Assembly (NCBI GenBank): GCA_035048815.1
Contig: JAUCBN010000014.1
Coordinates: 16,103,501 to 16,167,500 of the forward strand
Direction of reading: 5' to 3'
From: Abelmoschus esculentus
Taxonomy: Eukaryota > Streptophyta > Magnoliopsida > Malvales > Malvaceae
Length of the DNA: 64,000 nt
Part shown: piece by piece, positions 35,672 through 49,600 of the stretch
How positions within the stretch are numbered: the first letter of the stretch is position 1
Layout: each line of letters begins with the position of its first letter
Notes under the pieces: generated by a model
Databases searched by the model: none
What the model was told of the DNA's origin: nothing
The model's input: only the letters and a program-made list of their open reading frames with translations
Program-made: the position numbers and the translations under genes

Positions 35672-38600
35672 ATGCTCAACGTGAACATTTCCCCCTGTCC
35701 CGTCATTCCTCGCTTAGTCCCACAGCTTGATCGCTCCAAAATATGTCGCCTCAACCTCAAGCAGCGGTTGCGTCATTTTCACCTGCGCGACGGCAGACAA
35801 CGGCTTGTTATGATGGTTTCTCACAACAATCTCCCACCCACCACTGTTCACTTCAGACACGTGGATGCCATGGCCCCCCAGCCTTCCGCCGTCAAGCTTT
35901 CACACGTGAAAGCCGTCGTCTTGGGAGAGGCTCTTCCTTCCGAAGACGACGACGTTGTTGTCCCAAGCCATGAATTCTCTCGCCAGGCTCTGGTTCCTTC
36001 CATGCAAAAGGTTCCTTCTCATATTCTTTGAATTTTTAGTGCTTCTGGAGCATAGTGATGTAGAAACAGAACGATCAGGGCCGTTCCTGGGTGTGCCTTG
36101 TGCATAAGGGCGACGGCCTACGACCTACCCTACCTACCCATATCTAACGCACCTAATTTTATTTTTTATTAAATATATTTAATTTTTTAATATTTATTAT
36201 TAAAATATAATTTTTAATATTTATTATTATATGTTAATTATTAATTTTTTCGATACTCTTACTTTTTACTATTTGTATGATCTTAAACTTTTTCAATATT
36301 TACAGTAGATCTATTTTTAAAATTTATTTTTTCAATACTTTTTATTATAATTCTTAAATCTTAATTTTTTGCGATACTTGTTAAAGTCTATCTTTTACTA
36401 AACTTATTATCGTGGGTTCTATCATAAATATTTTTTAATATTTAATAATATACTATTAAAATTTATTTATTTTTGTTATTTGTTATTAGAATCACCATTT
36501 TTTCCAATACTTGTTATTGTGAGTTTAATTTTAAAATTTATTTTTAGTGACCTATTTTTTAATATATATTAAGGTCTAGCTTTCCCTAATATTTATATAA
36601 AAGGTTTATTTTTTTAATAATTATTATTAGGATCATAGTTTTTTAATATTAGATTTCTCATAATATTTATTATTAGAGGTTTATTTTTAAAATTTATTTT
36701 TTTAATATTTATTATTAAAGATTAATTTTTATCAAAATTTGTTATTATAAACTATTTTTTCAACAGATATATACTTAATTTATTTTTTTGAATACTTTTT
36801 ATTAAAAAATTATTTTTTAATACTTATTATTGGAGGGTTTTTTTAGTTTATCCTAATGCCACTAAAATATGAGTAACGGCTCTGAGAATGATGAGTATTT
36901 ACTGTTTCTGTCATTTAGCTTGATCTAAGTAATTCAATTATGATTTGATTATATGATTGTTTGAAAATTTGAAATTTGGGTCGAGATGAGATCAGTACCT
37001 GGAGATGTACAAAGCATCAATAGAGGACCCTGCTAAATTTTGGTCAGGCATTGCATCATCGGAGTTTTACTGGAAACAAAAATGGGGAGATCAGGTTTAC
37101 TCCGAGAATTTCGATGCGAGGAAAGGGAATATCAAGATCGAGGTCTTTGTCTGTCTCTACCTTTTTCTGCCTTGTTTGGTTTAACGTTTGGGTCATTGTA
37201 ACTGTAATCTCTTTGTTTGTTTATGGCCTTACAGTGGTTCAAAGGCGGTATCACGAATATTTGTTATAATTGCTTAGATAGAAATATAGATGCCGGACTT
37301 GGAGACAAAATTGCCATGTACTGGGAATCCAATGAACCTGGCTTTGATGCCGCTTTAACTTATTCTCAATTGCTTCACCGAGTTTGTCAGGTCTCTTCAA
37401 CTTTGTATTTTTTTTGTTGTATGTTTACAACTTCCTCAATTGGAATCACTTCTGATTTGATTCATCTTCTCTGCAGCTTGCTAACTACCTGAAAAGCATA
37501 GGTGTTAGAAAGGGTGATGCTGTTGTTGTTTATTTGCCTATGTTATTGGAACTCCCTATTACCATGCTCGCATGTGCACGCATTGGCGCAGTTCACTCGG
37601 TACATGACTCCTTTTCTGCACATGAGAAATGATGAACAATGTCAAACAACTAAAGTACTAAAAAATAAGAAATTACTTTTTACTGATTTCTACATTTTCA
37701 TTGGACGTATTCCAACTCCTGTTCTCCTTTCAGGTCGTCTTTGCTGGATTCTCTGCAGAATCTCTTGCCCAACGAATTGTGGACTGTAAACCGAAAGTTG
37801 TTATTACTTGTAATGCTTTTAAAAGAGGTCGTACGACCATCCACCTCAAGGACATTGTTGATGCTGCCCTTATTGAATCTGCCAATAATGGGATATCTGT
37901 AGGTTGGTAAAATTTAAGAAATTGGTTTTCTTTTAAGCATAGTTTTTTTTTTTTCGTTGCAGTTCATGCATATTTAGACTCTGGGTCAAACCCATTTCAT
38001 CGTAAAACTATTGCCTAGTGCTAAACAATGGAGGACTTGTCTTTAACCTCAAATTTGTTTTCTATATGAAACTTTCAAAACTACAATCTTCCCTTGCTCT
38101 ACTGTTCCTTCGATTTCATTCAGAACGTTTTAATACCCAAGAAAATGTCGGTTTTGGTATATATAGGTTTAACTGTTTTTTTTATATTTTACGACTGAAC
38201 TGACTAATTGCATTCTTACATGTTTTTTTGTATCTGACCTAACACAACCAGATGTTAAGCATCATGTTGAGCTTGGTGAATGCTAATCTAGTCATGAGTA
38301 CTTAACTTTTAGCTACCAGTCCCTATGCTTTGTATTTGAACAACTAGCATGACTTGTTCTGATCACTATCACAAGTGACACTATTTTAATTATTTTTATG
38401 ACTTGTTCTGTCTATCTATATTGATATCTTCTTTTATGCAGATGTATGCTTAACCTATGAAAACAAATCAGTACTGAAGAGGGAAAGCACTAAATGGCAG
38501 AAAGAAAGAGATGTATGGTGGGAGGTTAGTGTAAAAACTAAAAATTTTGTTGGACATTTGGTGTTTCCTGTTTCCAGTAACCATAACTTTGCCATGGAGT

Positions 38601-41600
38601 GATGATTGCATACTTTTTTCTAGGATGTTGTCCCAAAATATCCAACTTCTTGTGATGTTGAATGGGTCGATGCAGAAGATCCACTTTTTCTGCTGTATAC
38701 TAGTGGGAGTACTGGGAAGCCAAAGGTGTTTATTTTGCTTGGTTAAAGTATTTTACATAGTTTCTCATTTTCCTTTCCTATGATCTAATATAAACTTTTA
38801 AAAGGGTGTACTTCATACAACTGGAGGATATATGGTGTATGCAGCTACAACATTTAAATATTCATTTGACTACAAGGACTCTGATGTTTGCTGGTACTTT
38901 GGACACTCTTCTCGCTTACATTCTTACAATTTTATACATTCTTGCCATTTAATATGTTATTGATGCTACGTCTTTGTTGATACATATTTTCCTTGAATTT
39001 AGGTGCACAGCTGACTGTGGTTGGATTACAGGGCACAGTTGTGTTACTTATGGACCCATGCTTAATGGAGCAACAGTTGTCGTGTTTGAGGGGGTAAGGA
39101 TTAACAATTCATCTTTGACATTGAAAAAGAGATTATAAACTCGGCAACTAATCCAGCTTTAGTTTTGATTCCCTAATAATATTATTAAGGACTAAGGCAA
39201 ATTTTTTTTTGAAACTAATCCAGATTAATTAGAACATGTTGGATGAAACATAATGTTATATGAAAGGTTTTGACATGTCATAAGATGTTCCTTAGTGTTT
39301 ATCCAGGGAGCAACTAGGTTTGACAGTCCATTAATAAGTGCCAGATTCTTATAGTACTTAGAGAACATATTTTGGTTGAATATAATATATATGTTTCAGT
39401 AGATTACAACATGATCTCTTGTTATATGCAGGCCCCAAATTACCCTGATCCTGGACGATGTTGGGACATTATTGACAAATTCAATGTGACCTTATTCTAC
39501 ACTGCCCCTACATTGGTGCGCTCTCTCATGCGTGATGGTGATGAGGCAGGATTCTCTCTCTAATCTTTGTTTATATTTGGGTCCATAATGTTTATAAGAA
39601 AATTTTGTGAATAAAGAGAGTGTTCTGTTACTATTTTGCTTTCTTTATGTTGATATTTGACACTCACCTTCATATTTTCCACGGCTCCAGGAGACTTTTG
39701 TCTCTGACATCTCATTGAATATTGCTGGATACAATTAGAGGGAGTAGTAAGAAAGGAACTCCATTTTATTTTGCAAGCATTTGGTCATTTTATATTTTTG
39801 TTTGATTCTGGCATGAAGGTTTACTTGGTTCGACTTGGATGATCTATGAGTACTATTCTTTGTAGTTGGAAGATATCTTTTTGTGTTTGGAGAAAATCAC
39901 TGGAGTTCCTCTTGATGTATTTCTAAATTTTTATTGTATCGCTATTGTTGACTATGCAGTATATTACTCGGTACTCAAGGAAGTCCCTGCGAGTCCTTGG
40001 AAGTGCTGGGGAGCCTATTAATCCAACTGCTTGGAGGTTCACAACTATATAAATTCTTTTTTTGTCTCCTATGTAGTTTTATATGTAAAAAACTGTTTTT
40101 CATCTAAAAAGTCCCCATTTATTGTAGGTGGTATTTTAATGAAGTTGGAGGCTCTAAGTGCCCTATTTCTGATACTTGGTGGCAAACAGAAACAGGCAGC
40201 GTTATGGTAAAGCTTTTTTCCTTTGTGTGTTCCTTGTTTTGGTAGCATCCCCTGAAAATATTCTCAGAACTATTTTTCACTTGTAAATTTTGGTTGAATT
40301 TTCTGTGATGTAGATGCTACTTTAACTTCTAATTATTGTTTTCTTCGTCTCGACTGACAGATTACTCCTCTACCAGGGGCCTGGCCACTGAAGCCTGGTT
40401 CTGCTACTTTTCCTTTCTTTGGAGTTCAGGTTAATACACTGCTGTTATAGAAAATTAGTATTTCCCCACTTTCCATTAATCTCTTCTTATTGTATAACTG
40501 CAGCCTGTCATAGTGGATGAGAAAGGAGTTGAGCTTGAAGGTGAGTGCAGTGGTTACTTGTGTGTGAAAAACTCATGGCCTGGTGCATTTCGAACTCTTT
40601 TTGGTGACCATGAGAGATATGAGACGACATACTTCAAGCCATTCCCTGGATATTATTTTTCCGGTGATGGATGCCGCAGGTATGTTGGTATACACCGAAA
40701 TTGATGTTTCATTGGTTTGCACTTTTATTAGCATACAACACTTGCTTCAGCCGTAGTTTTATCCTCTGACGACATCCTAACTGCACGAGTGCTGCGTTAC
40801 TGTTATATTTGTTTCAGGGACAAGGATGGTTACTACTGGCTTACTGGAAGAGTCGATGATGTTATTAATGTTAGGTATTTTTATTTTAACAAGGCTCTAC
40901 TGTTATCTGGAAACTAGCCAGCCCATTGATTGTTCTGCATCTGTTTCTTTCGTACTGCCTGTCCATGATACTATCTTAATATTTGCAGTGGACATCGTAT
41001 TGGCACGGCTGAGGTGGAATCTGCTCTAGTTTCTCATCCTCATTGTGCAGAAGCTGCTGTGGTTGGTGTTGAACATGAGGTATGCGACGGGCTCAATGCA
41101 TCGATTTGAGAATTATATACTAAGTAGCCAAGCGACATGCTCCTAGTCAGTAATCCTAAGCTTTCATTTTCTGTTGGCCTTAGATTAAAGGGCAGAGCAT
41201 ATATGCCTTTGTAACTCTCGTGGAAGGCATTTCTTACAGTGATGACCTCCGAAAGAGTCTTGTACTCACCGTGAGACAACAGGTTAGAATTTATTCCCAT
41301 TGGTTATGGCATTTTTCCAAGTGTCTAGTCCTTGGGGAAAAAACCATCAGTGATTTAGATATTTACTATGATCTTAACTGTCCCTTAATATTGTGTTGTC
41401 GTCACAAAACTATTTGAATTGTGATATTTGCTATGATCTTAACTGTCCCTAACATCCCAGTTAGCTAAAGATTGGTTGGTTGAAAGGTGTTTGATATATA
41501 GTGGTAATGAGAAGAAATCAATGTTGTTGTTTTGCAGATAGGAGCAATTGCAGCACCTGACAGAATACACTGGGCACCCAGCCTCCCCAAGACAAGAAGT

Positions 41601-41723
41601 GGGAAGATAATGCGGAGGATTCTTAGGAAAATCGCGTCGAGACAGTTGGATGAACTCGGAGACACGAGCACGCTGGCTGATCCTTGTGTAATTGATCAGC
41701 TTATTCAAGTTGCTGATATCTAA
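35672..41723 (+). CDS. ACS: Plastid acetyl-CoA synthetase
   Basis: Eighteen exons total 2247 nt in frame, 748 residues (Arabidopsis ACS is about 743): 35672-36010, 36996-37142, 37235-37390, 37477-37599, 37734-37902, 38442-38524, 38624-38725, 38805-38893, 39003-39093, 39432-39545, 39960-40036, 40128-40206, 40361-40429, 40504-40679, 40818-40874, 40989-41079, 41184-41282, 41538-41723. The enzyme makes acetyl-CoA from acetate, ATP and CoA. Marks are the ANL phosphate loop YTSGSTGKPKG, GYMVYAATTF, DTWWQTETGS, YFSGDGC, GRVDDVINVSGHRIGTAE and the acetylation-site region TRSGKIMRRILRK. The first ~110 residues are basic and Ser-rich early on, consistent with a plastid transit peptide. Intron 1 is almost 1 kb and repeat-like; intron 10 has a GC donor. 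No breaks were seen. Confidence 0.95.
36070..36850. repeat. Repeat-like DNA inside acetyl-CoA synthetase intron 1
   Basis: A GC-rich patch (GGGCCGTTCCTGGGTGTGCC, then CGACGGCCTACGACC) is followed by about 700 bp of degenerate TTTTTTAATATTTATTATTA units spaced some 40-45 bp apart. The make-up differs sharply from the other introns of this gene and looks like an inserted element, but I could not define its ends. Confidence 0.5.
39546..39959 (+). other. GC-AG intron 10 of the acetyl-CoA synthetase gene
   Basis: The exon ends GGTGATGAG, the intron begins GCAGGATT and it ends CTATGCAG. This joins M-R-D-G-D-E to Y-I-T-R-Y-S in frame, as in the family. The only nearby GT gives the wrong frame. Confidence 0.7.
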
Positions 41724-42952
41724 AACTGTAAGCGTGCACATTCCTTGCCCTATATTTGGAGGTTGCTACATCCATAGGGATATTTTTCTTCACTTTCCAC
41801 CCAATATATGTACATTTGTACTATATTTTGAAATATAATAATAATAATAATAATTTAATAAACGTCCATATCTACTCTTTGAAAGTAACATAAACATCTT
41901 GAGAATAAATCCTAGTAGCTGGTTGTAGTGTTTAGAGGGGATATTTCAACTAGCTTCGAGGTCTGGGATGATAAGTTGTATGAAAATCATTAGTTGCAGA
42001 CGATTTCACCATCCACTGGAACAGATATCCTACTTCCCTCAAGCCTTTCTTTTCCTTGTTTTAAGGAAGGAGGATCCATGTTCTTGGGCCATACTTCAAT
42101 ATAAATATTATTTAGTCGATATTTAAATTTATAATATTTTTGTAACCATCAATATTTGATGTATTGATCATTGATATTTAATGTATTGAATGATTGGTTT
42201 AGAGCGAATAATGCTCAAATCATATATTTGATATTTTCAACGTAATTTATTTAATTCATAATATCATAATTTAAACTCGAAACTAACGTCTTCGGTAACT
42301 TCTTTGCTTTTGCCTAAATTAAAAATAAATCCATATCTATGACTGTAGGTCTATAAGGCCCTTGGTCATGCAACGAAGCTTTTTTCCCTTGTTCTCACGC
42401 CATGTTTTACTTGACTCTGTTTTAGGGTGTGATCGAGTTGAGTGTGAGTCCAAGTTTGATATAAATTTGAATTTGTTTTGCAGAGAAATTATATTATAGG
42501 TTATTTTTGTCATGTCATCTACGAGATCAATCAATAAAAAATATTCATTTAATTTTTTTATTTTCACCTAATAAAAACTGTTTATAAACTTAATTTAGAG
42601 TAAATATTCACTTGATAAAAAATAAAGTAAAAAAATAATTAAATGAATGTATTTGATTGGTTGGTGCATGGATAACTTGGTAAGAATGACTAATATTTGA
42701 ATCCAAGAAGAAAAGTGTATTCAAATCCAACTTGCATGAATTGATACATGCAATCATATTCGTTTCTTCCTCATACAAAGGTTAGAATCTTTAGAAACAA
42801 AGAAAGAAGTAAAGAATGAAGAAGCATGGGGGAGGGTTTTAAGCTAAAACACCAACACTCATCTTTCATTACCATTCTTCCTTCTGGTGTCAAGTTAAAT
42901 CACCATCCAAACCAAGACCACACTTCATTTTTAATCTCTTATCTCCCAAAGA
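41724..42952. other. Intergenic region between ACS and the NLR gene
   Basis: 3' UTR of ACS with an (AAT)n run near 41838-41855, then AT-rich DNA and the promoter of the NLR gene. I see no coding exon. Confidence 0.5.
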
Positions 42953-45620
42953 ATGGCAGTGGTAGATGCCGTCATCTCTTTTGCCGTGGAGAAAACTGGC
43001 GACCTCATCCTGCAGCAAGCAAAGTACCTGAAGGAGGTGAGCGGTAAAGTCGAAAAACTGAGAACTGAGCTCACACGCATGAGGTGTTTCCTAAGAGATG
43101 CTGAGTTGAGACAGGGAGATTCAAGAATCATACGCAATTGGGTTGCGGAAATCAGAGACATCGCATATGATGCGGAGGACATCCTTGAGATTTATGCTCT
43201 GAAAGATGCATCCTGGAGCATTTTTTCTGGATGCGGAATCCGATGGAGAGATCCGATTTCGGTGTACAAGGTCGGAGCAGCAATTGATGATATTGAAGAC
43301 AAGCTTACTAACTTAACTGTGAGGCTACCAGCTTATGGCTTAAAGGAACTGAAGGATGAAGAAAGAGCGGAAAGCTCTTCGGCAAAAAAATTCTGTCGTC
43401 GATCTTATTCTTACAAGATCGATCAAAATGTTGTTGGGTTGGAAAAAGGTACAAACTTACTGCTGACACAACTCCAACGTACTGACTGCCGAGTTGTGTC
43501 GATATGTGGCATGGCCGGTCTAGGAAAGACCACCCTTGCTAAGAAGGTTTACCATCAATGCAAAGTAGGAGGCTACTTTGATTTCTTCATTTGGATATTC
43601 GTGTCTCAGCAATGGGGGATAAGGAACATTTGGGAGACAATTCTGTACGAGCTTCTCACTCAAAAGTCCTCAATAGAGGATGAGTTTATAAAACAATGGA
43701 AGATGATCCTGGTAATGAAAGATGATGATGTGGCCAAATTGCTTCATGATGAGCTACGAAAGAAGAAATGTCTGGTGGTGCTGGATGACATATGGGACAA
43801 CGCCTGGGACGTTTTGAGTCCTGCCTTCCCAACAAACGAGACAAGCAGCAAATTTATGATTACCACCCGCAATAAGAGCTTGGCTCAAGGATTCATCCAT
43901 GAACCGCAGTGTCTGAACCATGAAGAGAGTTGGGAACTGTTTACAAAGACTGCAATTCCTACACGAATCATCCATTCCAACCCAGAACCAGCAGGTAAAT
44001 CATCTTCTCTCTCCTAGAGTTTTTCTAAGAGCTCATTGATAGAGGAATTGTTCCTTTCATGCATGCATAATTGTACCAAATTTTTTACTAACCACAACGG
44101 TTCCTTTCTTGTCTTCATCCTTTGCAAATTGAACCAAACAATTTCATATTTTCTTTTCTTCAGCTTACAAAATGGATGAGCGCATGACAATTTTGGGGAA
44201 GGAAATGGTGAAACATTGTGGGGGCCTGCCCTTGACCATCGTTGTTCTCGGAGGTATTCTGAAACATAAAAAAACCTCTGTCGAATGGGAGACGGTACAT
44301 CAATGTATCAAGTCTTACTTAAGGGGGGAACTGATATTTCATCTATTAGCTTTGAGCTATGAGGATTTACCCTATGAACTGAAACCCTGCTTCCTTTATC
44401 TAGCCATGTTCCCTGATGATTTTGAGATATCTGTAAATAGATTGATCAATCTATGGGTGGCCGAAGGAATGATACATTCAGCAAGAGTGGAGAGACATGG
44501 AGAGGAAGCCTTGGAGGATATCGGATATCGTTACCTGACGGAGCTGGCAGAGAGGTACATGATTGTTGTGGCCAAAAGAGATGGCATTGGAAGAATCAAA
44601 AGGTTCCAAATGCACGATCTTATGAAGGAGTTCTGTCTGTTGAAGTCTGAAGAAGAGAACTTCTCTCATGTTGTGCCACTAGATGATACACAAGCCAAGA
44701 GTCTGAACATCTCTTCATCATCGGTCATGGTAACAGGTAAAATCCGCCGACTTTCATTGCAGATAAATAGGTTTCCTGGAGACATTGCCTTGGAATGTGA
44801 AGAATATCCCCCATTCAAATCCCTGTTGGGTTTCTCATTGGATCAACAAAGTGGCTTAAGCCAGAGACTCACGGAAACCTTGGTTGACAGCTTCAAGCTG
44901 TTGAGAATCCTAGATCTTCAAAGTGTTGAACTTGAGCATGTTATGGTACCCGAGAAAACAAATAGGTTTATCAAGAAAATAAGCAAGTTAATTCCTAAAA
45001 CAACATTGCACAAAAATGTAAGGGTAAGTAGGCAGGTGTGGCGGACAAAAATTCCCAAAACAATAGGAAAGTTGATTCACCTAAGACTCCTGAGCTTTGG
45101 AACTAATTATGACATCCCAAAGCTTCCCTCCTCAAGAGGCAACTTGAGTTGCTTGTTGACCTTAAGAATTGATTTCCACTACGTACAGACCCTACCCAAT
45201 GTGTTTTGGAAGTTGAAAAGATTGAGGCACCTATATCTTCCTCGTTGGATCAAACAGCAAACAGAATGGCTAGAGTTTGCAGGTCTTACCGACCTACGAT
45301 CTCTGGTAAATTTCCCAGCATATTGTTCCGACGTAAAGGATCTGATCACACTGACCAATCTTAGGAGATTGAAGATTGTAGTAGCATCTGGTGTTGGCTC
45401 TCTCCAGAGGCTCTTCACGCAGCAGACCAGATTCCATAACCTCCATGATTTTTCCATTTCAGATTTATTCACAGGCCTGCCTCCTGTTACTATTGATGAC
45501 AATATGATGAACAACATTAAATCATGTTGTCCTCGTCTTCTGCTGCTGAAATGCGATAGGGAGGCAATTTACCAGAAGACGGCTGATGTCTTCAGCCTTG
45601 AGGAAGACCAGCTACCATGA
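42953..45620 (+). CDS. CC-NB-ARC-LRR disease-resistance protein
   Basis: Two exons (42953-43994 and 44164-45620) give 832 residues. This is an intracellular immune receptor that switches on ATP binding. Domains in order: an Rx-type coiled coil (about 1-130, with the EDVID-like NWVAEIRDIAYDAEDILE), P-loop GMAGLGKTT (about 185), RNBS-A FFIWIFVSQQ, kinase-2 LVVLDDIWD (about 270), RNBS-B FMITTRN (about 299), GLPL as GGLPLTIVVLGG (about 366), RNBS-D CFLYLAMFPDD, MHD as QMHDLMKEF (about 495), then a short LRR part with repeats such as LPNVFWKLKRLRHLYLP. It resembles At1g50180/RPP13-type proteins. The intron lies between RNBS-B and GLPL. The LRR part is short and ends soon after SCCPRLLLLK, so some C-terminal repeats may be lost. 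All NB-ARC motifs look intact. Confidence 0.9.
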
Positions 45621-46668
45621 CAAGACCAACTCAAAGGGGAGTTTCTAATGAAGTTAATTTGTGTTAATGTCAGTGTGTGTTTGTATATACATATATGTTT
45701 GCTTCAGCACTCGTACCATTAGACTCTGTGCTGCTGCTTCTCTTTGTTTTCTGCTGTGTATGCTTGATTGATATTTAAGAGATTGTTCATGGCTTTTATT
45801 TAGTCAAGTATGATATTAATTAATTAAGTGCGTGTTTAGATAATTATAAGAAGGTGGATAGTTCATAGTTAGTACCCCTCTGGTAATTTGAAGGGATTTT
45901 GTTAGACATGTTTTGGTGACAAAATGTAATTATGTCAAGTTATGCGCAGTTGCCTCTAATTACGCAAAAAGGTATACTGATAATGCGATAAATGATAGGA
46001 GAGTTTAGTGTAGATATAAAAGTTATCATCCTTTTATAAGAAAAAATAATTAAATTAGTAAGAATTTCTAAATTTATAAAAATCCCGTAATAAATTATGT
46101 ATCAAGTTTTTTATTTACATATCTTGAGTTTTCGATATTGGATTGACGCGTTAATATCAATCCAAGCATAAAACAAGGGGTTTTATTAGACATGAATTTT
46201 TAAAGTAGTCACGTCCAACACTTTAGTGATGCATATATAAACATGAATTGTAAGGAATATAATTCCTCAAATACAAGAAATCTCTTTTAAAAAATAATTG
46301 AATATAACAATATCGATGAGAATCGTATGATACAATCACTAGGAGTATTAGCATCATAGATATACATGTGAAACCAAAACACATGCAAAAGAAAAACTGC
46401 CATTGAAGAAGTCAGGTTATGGCAATGAAAATATAACATATCATTCTGTACGATATAATAGAAATCTAATCTGTCATAGAGGTGTCATGCTCACTACGGG
46501 GTGGGGCGTGCTCCTCAAATCATTCGAACACAAATACGAATGAACAAATTAACACTAAAAATGACCTTTCCCAGCTGCAGCAGCATCCACAGTATTGATA
46601 CAAATGATAGCTGTACAGTAGAAGCATATACCTTTACAGATCAAGTGTCTCAATCTCTTCCTTCTAAT
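45621..46668. other. 3' flanks of the convergent NLR and DNAJ genes
   Basis: AT-rich DNA with the likely 3' UTRs of both neighbours. I see no further exon. Confidence 0.5.
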
Positions 46669-49600
46669 TCAAGGATGTGTTTGTGCGCCAGGTGGTGCTG
46701 TTGGTCTTGGAAAGTGAGCATCAGCGACGTTAGGGACCTCCACATACGGGCTCTATAATGTCAAATGGTTTCAAAGTAAGAACATACACATATGTATAAC
46801 TAAATCATATCTCAGTTACGGAACAGCTGGTCACATGGATAATAATAACCATACCTGTGGCTGTGATCCGAATGGAGAACGAGACATCTCGTCCTTGGTT
46901 GGGGACTTTGTTGATGCAGTTGGAGTATTGCCGTTATTACTTGGTTCAGTTCCATACAATCTCGCATTACCACTTAGCACAGGATCACTTTCATTTCCAT
47001 TTGCTGGCTTGACCCTCTATATTCATACCATAGCATTTGCAAGAAAGTTCAGAATAGTTAAAGAAAAGTATTAAGAGAAGGTTGAAAAAAAAAAAACACA
47101 GAGAAAATGTGAGAAAAATCACACATGCATACCTCAAAGATTTTACCAAGAGTTTTCAACCCTTTTGCTCGTGCTCGAAGCTCTTCCTTCTTGCAAGTGT
47201 TATCATGGAGAACCTAAAACAAAGATAATAATACATTACAAGAAAAATATAACTATTGAAACAATTATCAACTAACAGCCATAAAAGAAAAGATTGATGA
47301 AACAACCATTTGGCAAACACGAGAAAGTGTAGCTTCTATGTCGGCTACATTAAGCTTCCATAATGAATCAATCATCAACTTCTTGTGAGATTGCATATAC
47401 TCCTCGAGCTCCTGCTCACTGTAATTTCCTTCTGCGCTAAGCTGCTTTTTCATGTCCTCCTGCAGCTGAAGCAAAGCAATTGCACCTACGCCCACAATGG
47501 AAAAATAATAATTCAATGGAACAATTCTTCCTTAAAAGGATCTTTCTAAGAAACACTAACAGCACAATTGATTTCTCTTTGGTAAGTATTGAATGAATGA
47601 TCCACCCCTTAAGTTAGCAGTAGAAATCAATTGAACTAACAACAAATTATAATTATCGTGTACAAAGTACAAATCATTGAAGTTTCCAGCATTTACTAAC
47701 CTGTTGCAGCAGTTACTTGGGATTTAATAAAATGACCTTTGGTCCTAAACCACTCGGCGACAAATGGCACACCCAAGTATATCGCTTTCTTCCCAAGTTC
47801 TTTTGCTGCTTGTCTTACATAGATGTAACCAATTGTATTCAACATATCAACACCGTAAGCTGTAAAACATAGACCATAAAATCTACCACAACTCGAAATA
47901 AATGATGATGACAATTAAGATGAGGGAACAAGATATAAAAATGAGATATACCTATCCTAAACTAAGACTGCTGGAAAATAGATTAGACAATGAAAACAAT
48001 AATCCAAAAAGATCCCGGACTAGATTTAATCATCGGATTTTATAATCTACCATTTGTGTGTGTGTGTGGTGGGGGGAGAAAAATGATGGAACCCCAATGC
48101 AAGTTTCAACTGTAATAGTTGTCAGAGGGTTTCTTCTTTTTTTTAAGCACATGCAAGTTCAATTTGGTATTTCTGACAACCTATTTCAGCAGTTTATGCA
48201 ATATTTCAGAATGTCAAAGTCAAACTATATGTGTGCCGAAGAATCATGAAGATGATTACAGGGAGTAATTCATCCAATAAGACAAAAAAGATTTCCAATT
48301 TTCTCTCACCCTTACGCATCATTTCTAGAGAACAAGATATAGTACCTGCAGTAGAGAGCCTTGATACTTCAGCTTCTGCATGCCTAACAAAATCCTCTTT
48401 GTTTCCTTGCACATATTGATTTAGTCGATCTTTCAATAATTGTGCAAGCTTTTCTTCTCTTTCCTTCTGAACAGCCTGTAGCCAAAAGAATTTACATGAA
48501 AAAAAATGATATACAATCTCTGATACAATAGAAGGATGGTGCAGTAAATACTTGTACCACCAGTTAAAAGATTTCCTTTTACTTTCCATTGGTGCTATGC
48601 TACAACACAGAAAAATAAATTCTATAGGAAGAAAGTAATGAGAGCCAAGGGGAAATATTAATGAATAATTTATCTACCGAAGTTTATGAAAAAGAAAGAA
48701 TATAACGAAACCAAAGTTTCATCATTGCACTGAGTAATTTATCTACTTTAAGTTGATCAATTTCACATGAAAAAAGGGAATAGAGATAAATAAATCGTTT
48801 CTTATAACTGAAAGACATGGACAAAATTTTATAGAGGTTTGGAGGGGCCCTCCCCAGCAAAAAAATGATCTAATGACATTTAGGACCCTATCAAATTAAG
48901 CCTTGCCCTCACCCCAAATTTTTGGGTTTAAATACTTCATGGGGCCTTGTTCTTTTGAAGTTCAGAAATTTGACCCCTCCCATGTTTGATCTAGATCCAT
49001 CCCTGATGAAAGATATGAATTACTTTATGCTAAAATCATATAGACTATTACATAACAAAACTAACTTTAACTACTATAATTTTTCTTATTTTCTTTGAGA
49101 AAAACATTTAAGGAGCTCAAGAACAAAAGGGATGAAGTAACTCAACGATAATAGTGACCTCTCATAAAAATTTAGGGGTACCTCACTTGTATCAAAACAC
49201 ACAAAAATATTATCAAACAATCAATACCATGTTTAATGAACTATTAAACCAAAAATGCGTGCTCAAAACTCTGATTAGGATTGAACAAGTTCAAGGCCCA
49301 TGTTATAGTCACCTGCAATGCAAGGTCTATAAGTAGAACCTTATGATTTAACCTAGTTATTTAATAAAACACTTTTTTCATTTAAAATTGATAAAGATAA
49401 AGGATGTAATAATAAAACAATAATTACCCCCTTCCTTTCTCTTTTAAAATTGGAATACAAGGGGGAAGGGAAAAGGTACCATCACCTAGATCCCTTGAGA
49501 CATCAAAGCCTATTTTGCCTTTTCATGAAATGAATTAGGACCACAACCCCCAGTCCCAATGTATATATAAAACAGAAGACAGGAAATGGGTGTATGTGTC

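Noticed and set aside
35743..35973. Overlapping plus-strand frame in acetyl-CoA synthetase exon 1
   Set aside because: It is an out-of-frame shadow of the transit-peptide exon; only the frame from 35672 splices correctly into the enzyme.
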